Positions 1 through 8,252 of a stretch of DNA of 59,962 nt are shown here, one piece after another. Each line of letters opens with the position of its first letter. Position 1 is the first letter of the stretch. A program made the position numbers and the translations under genes. Source of the DNA: Streptomyces fructofermentans (lineage in GTDB: Bacteria; Actinomycetota; Actinomycetes; Streptomycetales; Streptomycetaceae); contig NZ_BMWD01000032.1 of assembly GCF_014651055.1 (NCBI RefSeq), forward strand, positions 25,949-85,910, in the 5' to 3' direction. Under the pieces are notes generated by a model that saw only the letters and a program-made list of their open reading frames with translations, did no database searches and had not been told where the DNA came from.

Positions 1-60
1 AGGAAGGGGCGCGGGGAACTGCGCGACCAGCCACACGCGGCCCGCAGCCGACACGCAAGG
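1..60. repeat. Fragment of a dispersed Streptomyces intergenic repeat
   Basis: Positions 6-25 read GGGGCGCGGGGAACTGCGCG. This word, followed by ACCAGCC and a C-rich tail, I remember as a very common intergenic motif in Streptomyces chromosomes. It lies just past the stop of the first kinase gene. The identification as a dispersed repeat rests on memory, not on a second copy in this window. Confidence 0.35.
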
Positions 61-94
61 CGGACAGGCCCCCGGCCAACCCCAGGGGCGAGGG

Positions 95-1333
95 TCAGGG
101 TGCGGCCGGGGCCGACGTCTCCGAGTCCCGCGGCGCAGCCCCCGCGTCGTCCCCCGCCACGGCGAACCAGGTCCCGACCCCCACGGCCGCCACCACGGCC
201 ACCGCGGCGGCGCCCAGCGTGATCCGGCGCCGCCGCGCCGACGCCCGGTGCCGCGCCGACCCGGGCCGCGGCGCCCCCGCGGCCCGCGGCGCCCGCGCGG
301 TCCCCCGGGCGCCGCCCGCGAGCTCGTCCGGCCCGGGCACCCGCATCGACGTGTGCGTGTCCCGGTTCGAGTCCGGCGCGGCCCCCGGCACGAGCGGCAC
401 CGCCCCGCGCCGCACCCGCTCACGGGGAGCCTCGGGCTCGGCCGGCGCCTCCTCGTACCCGCCGTCCGCCTCCTCCCCGTCGGGCTCGTCCACGTCCAGC
501 GGCGGCATCCCCGCGAGCAGCGGCAACTGCTCGCGCAACCGCCCGGCCAGCTCGGAGGCCCGCAACCGGGACGCCGGCGCCTTGGCCAGGCACTGCACGA
601 GGAGCTGCCAGAGCTCCTCGGGGATGCCGGGCAGCGGGACCACGGTCTCGGTGACGTGCCGCCGCAGCACGGCCCCCGGATGCCCGCCGCCGAACGGCGT
701 GAACCCGGCCAGGAGTTCGTACAGCACGGTGGCCAGCGCGTAGATGTCGACGGCGGCCCGCGGCGGCAGCCCCTCGATGATCTCCGGGGCCAGGTAGTCC
801 GGCGTACCGATGATCTTCGTCGCCCGGGTCCGCCGGGGTGAGTCGATGAGCTTGGCGACCCCGAAGTCGGTGAGCAGCGCGGGGTGCGAGCCCCCGGGTC
901 CCAGCGGGCCCTGCATGTCGAGCAGGACGTTCTCCGGCTTGACGTCCCGGTGCACGACGCCCGCCGCGTGCGCCGCGGCGAGTCCGTCGGCGACGTCGGC
1001 GGCGATGGCGACCGCCGCCTCGGGCGCGAGCCGCCGCTCCCGGTCGAGCCGGGTGCGCAGGTCCGTGCCGCGCACCAGGTCCATGACCAGGGCGAGGTCG
1101 TTCCCGTCGACCACCAGGTCCCGCACCGACACGACGTGCGGGTGGTCGAGGCCGAGCAGGGCCGTGCGCTCCTGCACGAAGCGCCCCACCAGCTCCTGGT
1201 CGGACGCGAGGTCCTCCCTCAGCAGCTTGACGGCGACGGGCCCCTCGGGACCCTCGCCCAGCCACACCGTGCCGGCGCTGCCCCGTCCCAGAATCTGGTT
1301 CGCGGTGTACCGGCTGCCGATCTTCCGTACCAA
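95..1333 (-). CDS. pkaB: Membrane-anchored Ser/Thr protein kinase PkaB-like
   Basis: A 412-residue eukaryotic-type (Hanks) kinase that phosphorylates Ser/Thr on partner proteins. The kinase domain is about residues 8-270. It has a Gly-rich loop (G-R-G-S-A-G-T), catalytic Lys36 in V-A-V-K, HRD with Asp130, DFG with Asp156 and a Thr-rich activation loop ending G-T-P-D-Y-L-A-P-E. A charged linker (about 285-370) leads to one membrane helix near 372-392 and a short extracellular tail, so the kinase faces the cytoplasm. No PASTA sensor domain follows. The TTG start is supported by an AGGAG box 5 nt upstream. It lies downstream of pkaA on the same strand, separated by a strong hairpin. The name is by size and position next to pkaA, as recalled for S. 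coelicolor; the kinase call is certain, the symbol less so. Confidence 0.9.
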   Translation of the reverse strand: MVRKIGSRYTANQILGRGSAGTVWLGEGPEGPVAVKLLREDLASDQELVGRFVQERTALLGLDHPHVVSVRDLVVDGNDLALVMDLVRGTDLRTRLDRERRLAPEAAVAIAADVADGLAAAHAAGVVHRDVKPENVLLDMQGPLGPGGSHPALLTDFGVAKLIDSPRRTRATKIIGTPDYLAPEIIEGLPPRAAVDIYALATVLYELLAGFTPFGGGHPGAVLRRHVTETVVPLPGIPEELWQLLVQCLAKAPASRLRASELAGRLREQLPLLAGMPPLDVDEPDGEEADGGYEEAPAEPEAPRERVRRGAVPLVPGAAPDSNRDTHTSMRVPGPDELAGGARGTARAPRAAGAPRPGSARHRASARRRRITLGAAAVAVVAAVGVGTWFAVAGDDAGAAPRDSETSAPAAP

Positions 1334-1691
1334 GACTGCTCCTACGGACGCGTTGTGCCGACCCAGCGCATTCCCGTGCCCGTGCGGCGCCCTTTCCCGA
1401 GCGGTTCCGCCACGGGCGGACCCCGGCCGGCAACCCCCGGGACCCCCCGATCGACAAAACTACGCGCCCGGGGCGCCAACCTTCACTTCGGAGGCGGAAA
1501 TCACCCCCCGGGAGTCGACAAATCCCCAGAACCGCAGTGCGGTTCCGGGGACTTCACGGGGCAATCCCCTCAAACACCGGAACGGGCCCGGGCCGGGACC
1601 GGGCGCCTTCGCGCGGGCCGCCGCTCCTGGACCCGGCCGCTCCCGACCCGCCGCTCCGGGAGCGGCCGGGTCCCGGACCTACTGCCCGGAG
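1334..1691. other. pkaA-pkaB spacer
   Basis: This 358-base gap between the two kinase genes holds the pkaA terminator (1630-1672) and, nearer pkaB, a stretch of lower GC (about 1440-1570) that probably contains the pkaB promoter and leader. I see no convincing -35/-10 pair and no gene. Confidence 0.5.
1630..1672 (-). terminator. Terminator after pkaA
   Basis: A perfect 16-bp inverted repeat (left arm 1630-1645, loop 1646-1656, right arm 1657-1672) lies 20 nt past the pkaA stop codon. There is no clear U-tract, as is common for Streptomyces terminators. Confidence 0.75.
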
Positions 1692-3380
1692 CTACTGCCC
1701 GGACCCTCCGCCCAGCTCCCCGATCCATCCGGAGACCGTGTCGAACCAGTCCGAGAGCTGCGCCCAGTAGCCCTTGGTCGTGCCGATCCACTCCTGGAGC
1801 GGGCTCAGCTCCCAGATGAGCCAGCCGGCCACGATCAGGATGACGACCGTGAACAGGCAGCCCTTGAGGCAGCCGAGTCCGGGGATCTTCATCGGGTTGG
1901 CGCCGCGCTGCCTCGGCTGCCGGGGCTCGCGGGGCGGCCTGGGCGCGGGCTGCTGCGGTTGCTGGGGGGCGGGCGCGTACCGCTGGGGCTGCTGCTGGGG
2001 CGCGTACCCCTGCGGCTGCCGGCCCTGCTGCGGTCCGCCCTGCGGGTAGCCGTAACCGGGCTGGTTCTGGGGCGGGCGCTGCTGGGACCGCTGCCGCTGC
2101 GGCTGCTGGGGCTGCTGCGGCGGCTGCTGCTGCGGCCGTGCGACCTGGCGCTGCGGGCGCCTGCGCAGCGGGTCCTCGTTCGGGTCCAGGTACTGGACCT
2201 GCGTCTGCTCGTTGCGGTCCCGGGCCGCGCGGAGCTGGTTCTGCCACGGGTGCGGCTCGTCGGGCCCGGCCCCGGGCTGGTGCGGCGGCACCGGAGGCAT
2301 CATCGCGGTCGGATCGGCCCCGCCGCGGTGCGGCAGCACGGCGGTGGGGTCGGCGGCGCCGGTGTGCGGCAGCACGCTGGTCGCGCCGTTCGGGTCGTAC
2401 GAGCCCGCGCCCTGCGGCAGGACCTGCGTGAGGTCGGCCGCGCCGGGGGCGCCGGGCACGGCGGCGGGCGCCGGGTCCGGGGCGAGCAGTACGCCCACGC
2501 CCTCGGCCGCGTTGATCTGCGCCGAGTTCGCGTGCACGCCGATGCCAGCGGCGACCGTGCGCAGCCCGAGCGCGAGGTTCTCCGCGCTGGGCCGCTCCGC
2601 GGGGTTCTTGCGCAGGCAGCGCTCGATGACGGTCCACAGCGGATCGGGGACCGTGGAGGGCCGGCGGGGTTCGGCGCTGAGGTGCTGGTGCAGTACCTCC
2701 AGGGCCGAGCCGCCGCCGAACGGCGGACGGCCGGTGACCAGCTCGTACAGCATGATCCCGGCGCCGTAGATGTCGACGGCGGAGGTCTGCGGGCGGCCCT
2801 CGGCCGACTCGGGCGCCACGTACGCGGGCGTGCCGACGAACTCGTGGGTGCGCGTGAGGCCCGGGGAGTCGGCGAGGCGCGCGATGCCGAAGTCGGTGAG
2901 CATCGGGTGCATCTGACCGGCGTCCTGCTTGAGCAGGACGTTCGCGGGCTTGAGGTCGCGGTGCACGACGCCGTCGGCGTGACTGGCGGCGAGCGCGTCG
3001 GCGACCTGCGCGGTGAGCAGGGCGGCGGCGACCGGCGACAGGGGCCCGTTCTCGCGCAGATAGCGGTGCAGGTCGGGGCCGTCGATCAGGTCCATGACCA
3101 GGGCGAGGAGATCGCCCTCGACGACGAGGTCCCGCACCCGCACGATGTTCGGGTGGGTCAGGCGGAGCAGGACGGAGCGCTCCCGGAGGAACCGCATCAC
3201 GATGTCCGCGTCGCTGGCGAGCTCCTCCTTGAGGACCTTGATCGCGACCGTCTCGCCGGGCTGGCCGGCCACGGCCGCCTCCGCGCCCGCGGTCTCGCGC
3301 TGGCGGGCCCGCCAGACGGTGCCCGTGGCGCCGCGCCCGAGTGGCTCCTCGAGCAGGTACTTGCTGCCTACCGGCCGCAC
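1692..3380 (-). CDS. pkaA: Membrane-anchored Ser/Thr protein kinase PkaA-like
   Basis: A 562-residue Hanks-type kinase. Visible are the G-R-G-A-T-G-T loop, Lys48 in V-A-I-K, His140-Arg141-Asp142, DFG Asp163 and activation-loop Thr176/178/184. Between the Gly loop and Lys48 is an Ala/Gly-rich insert. After the kinase (ending near 275) come four spaced T-x-V-L-P-like motifs (Thr318, 334, 346, 358), a long Gln/Pro-rich linker, one membrane helix near 510-530 and a short extracellular C-terminus. The GTG start at 3380 gives the usual kinase N-terminus and has GGGAG 8 nt upstream; the longer open frame to 3548 lacks homology-like sequence. It is divergent from the FHA/FtsK-like gene, a plausible substrate or reader. 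Confidence 0.9.
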   Translation of the reverse strand: MRPVGSKYLLEEPLGRGATGTVWRARQRETAGAEAAVAGQPGETVAIKVLKEELASDADIVMRFLRERSVLLRLTHPNIVRVRDLVVEGDLLALVMDLIDGPDLHRYLRENGPLSPVAAALLTAQVADALAASHADGVVHRDLKPANVLLKQDAGQMHPMLTDFGIARLADSPGLTRTHEFVGTPAYVAPESAEGRPQTSAVDIYGAGIMLYELVTGRPPFGGGSALEVLHQHLSAEPRRPSTVPDPLWTVIERCLRKNPAERPSAENLALGLRTVAAGIGVHANSAQINAAEGVGVLLAPDPAPAAVPGAPGAADLTQVLPQGAGSYDPNGATSVLPHTGAADPTAVLPHRGGADPTAMMPPVPPHQPGAGPDEPHPWQNQLRAARDRNEQTQVQYLDPNEDPLRRRPQRQVARPQQQPPQQPQQPQRQRSQQRPPQNQPGYGYPQGGPQQGRQPQGYAPQQQPQRYAPAPQQPQQPAPRPPREPRQPRQRGANPMKIPGLGCLKGCLFTVVILIVAGWLIWELSPLQEWIGTTKGYWAQLSDWFDTVSGWIGELGGGSGQ

Positions 3381-3817
3381 GTCATGCGCTCCCTGCTGCT
3401 TGCTCGACTGATCCGTCCACCGTGCTACCGGTGGTTCCGACCCACTGTAGTGCCGCCGAACGCGGCACCGGGCTGTCGTCCCGCCACGGTTTCCGTCCAC
3501 CCTGCCGCCCGTGCGGTACGGAGGAGGCGCCCGTGCCCTGTTCGACAAAAGACGCTCAGTTCGTGCGATTCGGTTGCCGGAGTTCTACGTGAGTGATCTC
3601 AACCGGGCATTGGTCAGGCACTTTTGCGGGCAGAGCCGACCAATCAAGATCACTTGCCGGTTGGGGGCGGGCGTGTTGTCGGTGACAGGTGCGAGGATGC
3701 CTGCAGTACTGGCCGACGTGCCCGTGCGCGGTGGGGGAGTCTGCGGTGGGGGACCGCGGCGCAGCCTCGTCGCGGGCGCCCTCGACAGACCCGCGAAGAA
3801 GGGACCGGCTGACGGCG
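3381..3817. other. Divergent control region between pkaA and the FHA/FtsK gene
   Basis: This 437-base gap separates two divergent start codons, so it should hold both promoters. It contains an unusual set of nested inverted repeats at 3592-3663 (separate entry) and a region of reduced GC around 3540-3660. I see no convincing gene in it. Confidence 0.5.
3592..3663. promoter_or_regulatory. Three interleaved inverted repeats, putative operator
   Basis: Left arms AGTGATCT (3592-3599), CAACCGG (3600-3606) and ATTGGTC (3609-3615) each have an exact reverse complement on the right: AGATCACT (3647-3654), CCGGTTG (3657-3663) and GACCAAT (3638-3644). The first two pairs cross one another, so they cannot all form one simple hairpin. 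That favours DNA-protein recognition over an RNA stem, though this is inference. Confidence 0.45.
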
Positions 3818-6800
3818 ATGCAGATCCGGCTGACCGTCGTAGACCCGCTGGGGACGCGCCCCGAGGGACGCCCCGCGTCCTGCGACGTGCTGGTGACGGC
3901 ACCCGCCGGGACCGCGCTCGCGGTGGTGGCCTCCGGCCTCGCCTCGGCGGTCGGGGGCGAGGGTGCCGGGGTGCTGTACGCGGGGGCCGAGCGGCTCGAC
4001 GCGCAGCGCTGCACGCTGGGTGAGCCTCCTCTCATCGACGGCGCGGTCCTCTCCCTCGGCTCCCCGGCGGAACCGGGCCCCGACGTCGACCCGGCGGCGG
4101 CCCAGCTCAGGGTGGTCGCGGGACCGGACGCGGGAGGCGTGCACCTGCTGCACGGCGGACGGATCGACATCGGCCGCTCCGCCGACGCGGACGTCCCGCT
4201 GGACGACCCCGACGTGTCCCGGCTGCACTGCGCGGTGACCGTCTCGGCGGACGGCCGCGTCTCGGTGGCCGACCTGGGCTCCACGAACGGCACGAGGCTG
4301 GACGGGACCCGTGTGGGCGAGCGCCCGGTGGCGTTCGCGCCGGGCGCCCTGCTGCGGATCGGGGAGTCGGCCCTGCGGCTGGCCCCCGCCGGGGAGCCCG
4401 ACCCCGTCCGCGAGACCGCGCCGGACGGCGAGGGCCACGTCCGCGTGAGCGCCCGGGAGCCCGGACGCGGGCAGCCGGCCGGGGCGGACGCACGGCCGCA
4501 GTCCCCTGGCCGGGCGGGGCCGGCGACCGGGGCGGAGGCGGCGCGGGTGCCGCACGCGCGCGACGGCGGCTCCCGCTTCCTGGCGGTGCCGCCCGCCTCC
4601 GAGACCCACCACGGGTACGGGACGGCGGACTGGGGCGCCGCCGACGGCGGGAGCGGGGCGGCCCAGGGCCACGGCCCCGCGGGACCGCACACGGTCCCCG
4701 GGCAGGGCGGGACGCCGCCGATCGAGACCGTCCGGGACGGCGGGGCCGGCCAGGGTGCCGAGGGCGCCCAGGGACTCAGGGACGCCCGGGGCCTCCAGGA
4801 CGACGGGAACGACGGGAACGACGGGAACGACGGGAACGGCAGGAACGGCAGGAACGGCAGGAACGACGAGAACGACAAGAACGGGGACGCGTACGGGACG
4901 GCCGGTGGGGACGCGTTCGCTCGGGAGCCCCGCGAGGACACCGCCGCGCCGGGGACGTCCGTGCCGCCGCGCGCGGTCCGCAGACGCGGCGGGCTCTCCG
5001 CGTGGGCCAGGCGGCTCGCGGGCGGCCGGGACGACGGGACGGCCCAGGACGGCGGGGCCCATGACGGGTACGCGGCGCCGGCGGCCGGGCCGTTCGCCCA
5101 GGGCGCCCCGGGCCCGGAGCGGTGGCCCGATCCGGCCGCCCTGCTGCTGGCCGCGCTCGGCCCGGGCCCGCGGCTCTGGGAGCGGGGCCCAGGACACCCG
5201 GAGACGCTCACGGTGCGGCTGGGCACGGCGGACCGCGGCGCGCCCGACGGTTCGGGTCTGCTGCCCGCGGTCCCGGTCACCGCGGACCTGCGGGAGGTCG
5301 GGGCCCTGGGGCTCGCGGGACCGCGCGGCAGGCTGTCGGGGCTCGCCCGCGCGGTGGTGGCCCAGCTCGCCGCACTGCACTCCCCCGACGCCCTGGAAGT
5401 CACCCTCATCAGCACGGACCGCTCGCGTTCCGTCGAGGAGCGCACGGCCGAGTGGTCCTGGCTCGGCTGGCTCCCTCATCTGCGTCCCACCCACGGCCAG
5501 GACTGCCGCCTCCTCCTCGCCTTCGACCGCGAGCAGGCCACGGCGCGGACGGAGGAGCTGCTGCGGCGGCTGGAGGACCACGCGGCGGAGACGGACCGCG
5601 CCGGCGCCGCGCGGGCGCCGAGGGCGGCCCCCGGCGGCTCGCCGGACGACAGCGGCGCCTTCGCGTCCGCGGGCCGTACCGGCCGCGAGGGCACGCCCGA
5701 GGCCCCCTGGCGGGGAGCCGACCGCCCGGACGGCAGCACCGGCCGGACGGCGCGCGACGGCCGCCCGCCCGCCGACGGGGGCCCACCGGAGACCGGGGGC
5801 GGCTCCCGCACCCACCCGCCCGCCCGCGACACCCAGGCCACGCACCTCGGGCTGCCCCTCGGCGGCGCCCGTCCCGCCCGGCAGACGGGACTGCCGGACC
5901 GGACGGACGCCCCGACCGCGCGCGACCGGGACAGGCGGCCCTCCTGGGCGCGTTCCGACGACGCGGCGGACAGCATGTGGCCCGGCCCCCACACGGTCGT
6001 CGTCGTGGACGGCGACCCGGGGTCCGCCGGAGTGCGGGAGGCCATATCGCGGCTCGCCGCCGAGGGCCCCCGGGCGGGCGTCCACGTCGTCTGCCTCGCC
6101 GAGACCCCGGCCGCGTCGCCCGCCTCGCCCGTGGCCCACACCTACGAGGCGGCCTGCGCGGCCTCGCCCCCGTTCCGCGCCTGCGGGGCCGTCGCCCTGC
6201 TCAGCGGTGACGTGGCGACGGCGCTGCGGCTGCTGCGCGTGGCGCCCGGCGCGCCCGGGCAGGGGCCCGCCGGCGGCCCCGTCGGGCACGGCACGGTCGC
6301 CTCGGTGGACGCAGTGTCGATGGCCTGGGCCGAGCGCTTCGCGCGTGCGCTGGCCCCGCTGCGTACGGACGGCGCGGGGGGCGAGCGGCACCCGCGGGTC
6401 TCCGCGCCGCTGCCGCAGGCCGCCCGGCTGCTGGACGAGCTGGGCCTGGCGCGGGCCACCCCGGCGTCGCTGATGGCGCGCTGGGCGGACGCGGCCGACG
6501 ACTCGGAGGCGCTCGGCGGCCGGGCCACGGCCGTGCTCGGCGCCGGACCGCGCGGCCCGGTCTGCGTGGACCTGGCGCAGGAGGGGCCGCACCTGCTGAT
6601 CGAGGGCCCCCCGGGCAGCGGCCGTACGGAACTGCTGCGTTCCGTCGCCGCCTCGCTCGCCGCGGCGGAGCGGCCCGACCGGCTCGGCATCGTGCTGGTC
6701 GACGGCCGGGACGGCACCGGCGGCCCGGTCGCCGGCGGGCGCGGGGAAGGGCTCCAGGTGTGTACGGACCTGCCCCACGTCACCACGCATCTCGGCGCCA

Positions 6801-7582
6801 ACGACCCCGTGCTGATGCGGGAGTTCGCCCAGTCGCTGGCCGCCGAGCTGAAGCGGCGGGCCGAGCTGCTCGGCCGCCTCGACTTCGCCGAGTGGCACGC
6901 CCGGCAGGAGGTGCCGGGCCGCGTCGTCGCCCAGCGCCCCGCGAGCGGCCCGGGCAGCTCGTCGCCGAGGGGCCCGGGTGCCGCCGGCGCCGAGGACCTG
7001 GACACACCGTCCAGCTCCACCCTGCGGCTGCGTCCGCCCGCGGCGCGTCCGCGCCCCGAGTCGGGCCCCGTGCTGCCCCGGCTCGTCGTGGTCGTCGACG
7101 ACCTCGACGCGCTGCTGGCGCCCGCGCTGGGCTCCCCGGGGCGGCCCGCGGCCGGCTCCGTCGTACGGGCTCTGGAGGCCGTGGCGCGTGAGGGCGGGCG
7201 GCTCGGCGTGCACCTGGTCGCCTCGACCGGCGGCGGCACGCGCACGGACGGCACGGAACTGGCGCGGCGGACCGCGCTGCGGGTGGTGCTGGAAGCTCCT
7301 GCCGCGGGCCCCGAGGAGCCCGCGCCGGGCCGGGGCAGGCTGACCGGACCGGCCGGGCGGCCGACCCCCCTCCAGGGGGGCCGCGTCACGGGCCGCATCC
7401 CGCGCACGGCCACGCTGCGCCCGACGGTCGTCCCCCTGGAATGGGCCCGGATGGGCGACCCGCCGGCGCGCAGACCGGTCCGCGAACTGGGCAACGGGCC
7501 GACGGACCTGGCACTCCTCGCCAGCGCCCTGGAGCGCGCCGCCCGGTCCGTGTCGGCCTCGGAGGTCCCCTCGCTCCTGTGA
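3818..7582 (+). CDS. FHA domain plus EssC/EccC-like FtsK/SpoIIIE ATPase
   Basis: A 1254-residue protein. An N-terminal beta-rich domain (1-85) is followed by an FHA domain (about 94-175) with G-R-S, S-R-L-H and L-G-S-T-N-G-T, the phosphothreonine-binding signature. Next is a low-complexity linker (175-430) with an Asn/Asp/Gly tract encoded by 9-bp repeats at 4801-4884. From about 435 the sequence follows type VII secretion ATPases (D-P-A-A-L-L, R-L-W-E-R, L-A-A-L-H-S-P). A final FtsK-like module has Walker A G-P-P-G-S-G-R-T near 930-937 and Walker B V-V-V-V-D-D near 1090. No membrane helix is apparent. The ATG at 3818 starts the recognisable domain; the RBS is weak. It is divergent from two Ser/Thr kinases, suggesting phospho-dependent control. 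No esx, eccB or eccD genes are nearby, so secretion is not established. Confidence 0.8.
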   Translation: MQIRLTVVDPLGTRPEGRPASCDVLVTAPAGTALAVVASGLASAVGGEGAGVLYAGAERLDAQRCTLGEPPLIDGAVLSLGSPAEPGPDVDPAAAQLRVVAGPDAGGVHLLHGGRIDIGRSADADVPLDDPDVSRLHCAVTVSADGRVSVADLGSTNGTRLDGTRVGERPVAFAPGALLRIGESALRLAPAGEPDPVRETAPDGEGHVRVSAREPGRGQPAGADARPQSPGRAGPATGAEAARVPHARDGGSRFLAVPPASETHHGYGTADWGAADGGSGAAQGHGPAGPHTVPGQGGTPPIETVRDGGAGQGAEGAQGLRDARGLQDDGNDGNDGNDGNGRNGRNGRNDENDKNGDAYGTAGGDAFAREPREDTAAPGTSVPPRAVRRRGGLSAWARRLAGGRDDGTAQDGGAHDGYAAPAAGPFAQGAPGPERWPDPAALLLAALGPGPRLWERGPGHPETLTVRLGTADRGAPDGSGLLPAVPVTADLREVGALGLAGPRGRLSGLARAVVAQLAALHSPDALEVTLISTDRSRSVEERTAEWSWLGWLPHLRPTHGQDCRLLLAFDREQATARTEELLRRLEDHAAETDRAGAARAPRAAPGGSPDDSGAFASAGRTGREGTPEAPWRGADRPDGSTGRTARDGRPPADGGPPETGGGSRTHPPARDTQATHLGLPLGGARPARQTGLPDRTDAPTARDRDRRPSWARSDDAADSMWPGPHTVVVVDGDPGSAGVREAISRLAAEGPRAGVHVVCLAETPAASPASPVAHTYEAACAASPPFRACGAVALLSGDVATALRLLRVAPGAPGQGPAGGPVGHGTVASVDAVSMAWAERFARALAPLRTDGAGGERHPRVSAPLPQAARLLDELGLARATPASLMARWADAADDSEALGGRATAVLGAGPRGPVCVDLAQEGPHLLIEGPPGSGRTELLRSVAASLAAAERPDRLGIVLVDGRDGTGGPVAGGRGEGLQVCTDLPHVTTHLGANDPVLMREFAQSLAAELKRRAELLGRLDFAEWHARQEVPGRVVAQRPASGPGSSSPRGPGAAGAEDLDTPSSSTLRLRPPAARPRPESGPVLPRLVVVVDDLDALLAPALGSPGRPAAGSVVRALEAVAREGGRLGVHLVASTGGGTRTDGTELARRTALRVVLEAPAAGPEEPAPGRGRLTGPAGRPTPLQGGRVTGRIPRTATLRPTVVPLEWARMGDPPARRPVRELGNGPTDLALLASALERAARSVSASEVPSLL
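4801..4884 (+). repeat. 9-bp tandem repeats inside the FHA/FtsK gene
   Basis: About nine in-frame copies of GACGGGAAC and close variants (GGCAGGAAC, GACGAGAAC) encode repeated Asn-Asp-Gly and Asn-Gly-Arg triplets. The tract sits in the disordered linker between FHA and ATPase parts, so copy number could drift without breaking a folded domain. Confidence 0.8.
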
Positions 7583-7602
7583 CACCCGGGTCCCGCCGGG
7601 TG
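7583..7602 (+). terminator. Short hairpin after the FHA/FtsK gene
   Basis: CACCCGG (7583-7589) and CCGGGTG (7596-7602) form a 7-bp stem with a 6-nt loop starting right after the stop codon. Confidence 0.45.
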
Positions 7603-8222
7603 CGCCCGCTCGCACCACGCCCCCGGGGACCCGGGCGGACCGGTGCGGACTCCCGGGCGGACCGGTGCGGACTCCCGGGTCGACGCCGGGCGCCCGGGGC
7701 TTTCGAGCGCCCGCCCCGCGGACCTCGGCGCCGGAAAGCCGTCCCCGGCGCGCCCGGAAGGCCTCCGGGCCGCCCCGCTGCCCCTGATCGCCCCTTCCCG
7801 GGCCTGCGCACGGCTTGGACGCCCCGGGCCCCCGAGCCCACGCCCGCCCGCCCCGGGCCTCCGGGTGTCGCCCGTCCGCACCGCGTCCCAGAGGCCCGCC
7901 CGTTCGCCTCCCCGCCCCGGCCCGGCCCCGAGCCCACGCCCCTCGACTCCTGGGCCGAGGCCCCGCCCGTCCGTCCTCCGCCGCCCCTTGCCTGCCCCGG
8001 AGGGCCCGCTCTCCCCGCCCCCGGCCCGCCCGGCAGCCGCCCGCTCCGGCCTCCAACACGCTTGCCAGGAGCCGCACTTCGAGCCCTCGTGGGGAACGAG
8101 GGCTCGTGCCGTGTTCCCAACTCACCACGTCACGACGCGATTACGATCACGCCCTTGACAGCGCAGGCGCTCTTGCCGCCCCCGAGCGCACGGGCGTAGA
8201 CCAAGAACGCACGGGACAACGC

Positions 8223-8234
8223 TCGAACGTTCGA
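8223..8234. promoter_or_regulatory. LacI-family-like operator palindrome
   Basis: TCGAACGTTCGA is a perfect 12-bp palindrome with the central AACGTT typical of LacI-family operators. It sits 18 nt before the start codon of the sugar-binding lipoprotein gene. No LacI regulator is encoded nearby. Confidence 0.5.
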
Positions 8235-8252
8235 CGGAGAACGGGGCAAGTC

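Larger units (their letters stand above)
7583..8252. other. 670-base gene-free spacer with short tandem repeat
   Basis: After the hairpin the spacer is extremely GC-rich. It holds a 22-bp direct duplication at 7630-7673 (unit beginning CCCGGGCGGACC) with a partial third copy. The last 150 bases have lower GC and end in a LacI-like palindrome ahead of the sugar-transport operon. The open frames crossing it have no ribosome-binding site and low-complexity Pro/Arg products; I do not call a gene. Confidence 0.5.

Noticed and set aside
3650..8128. 1492-codon minus-strand frame across the FHA/FtsK gene
   Set aside because: Shadow frame from GC bias: Arg/Gly/Ala/Pro-rich, no motifs, no RBS, while the opposite strand has clear FHA and FtsK signatures.
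7643..8158. Plus-strand 171-codon frame in the 7.6-8.2 kb spacer
   Set aside because: Pro/Arg/Ala low-complexity product, no RBS, overlaps the promoter region of the transporter operon.
8155..8160. TTGACA as a -35 box for the sugar transporter operon
   Set aside because: No plausible -10 lies 16-19 bp downstream; sequence there is all G and C.
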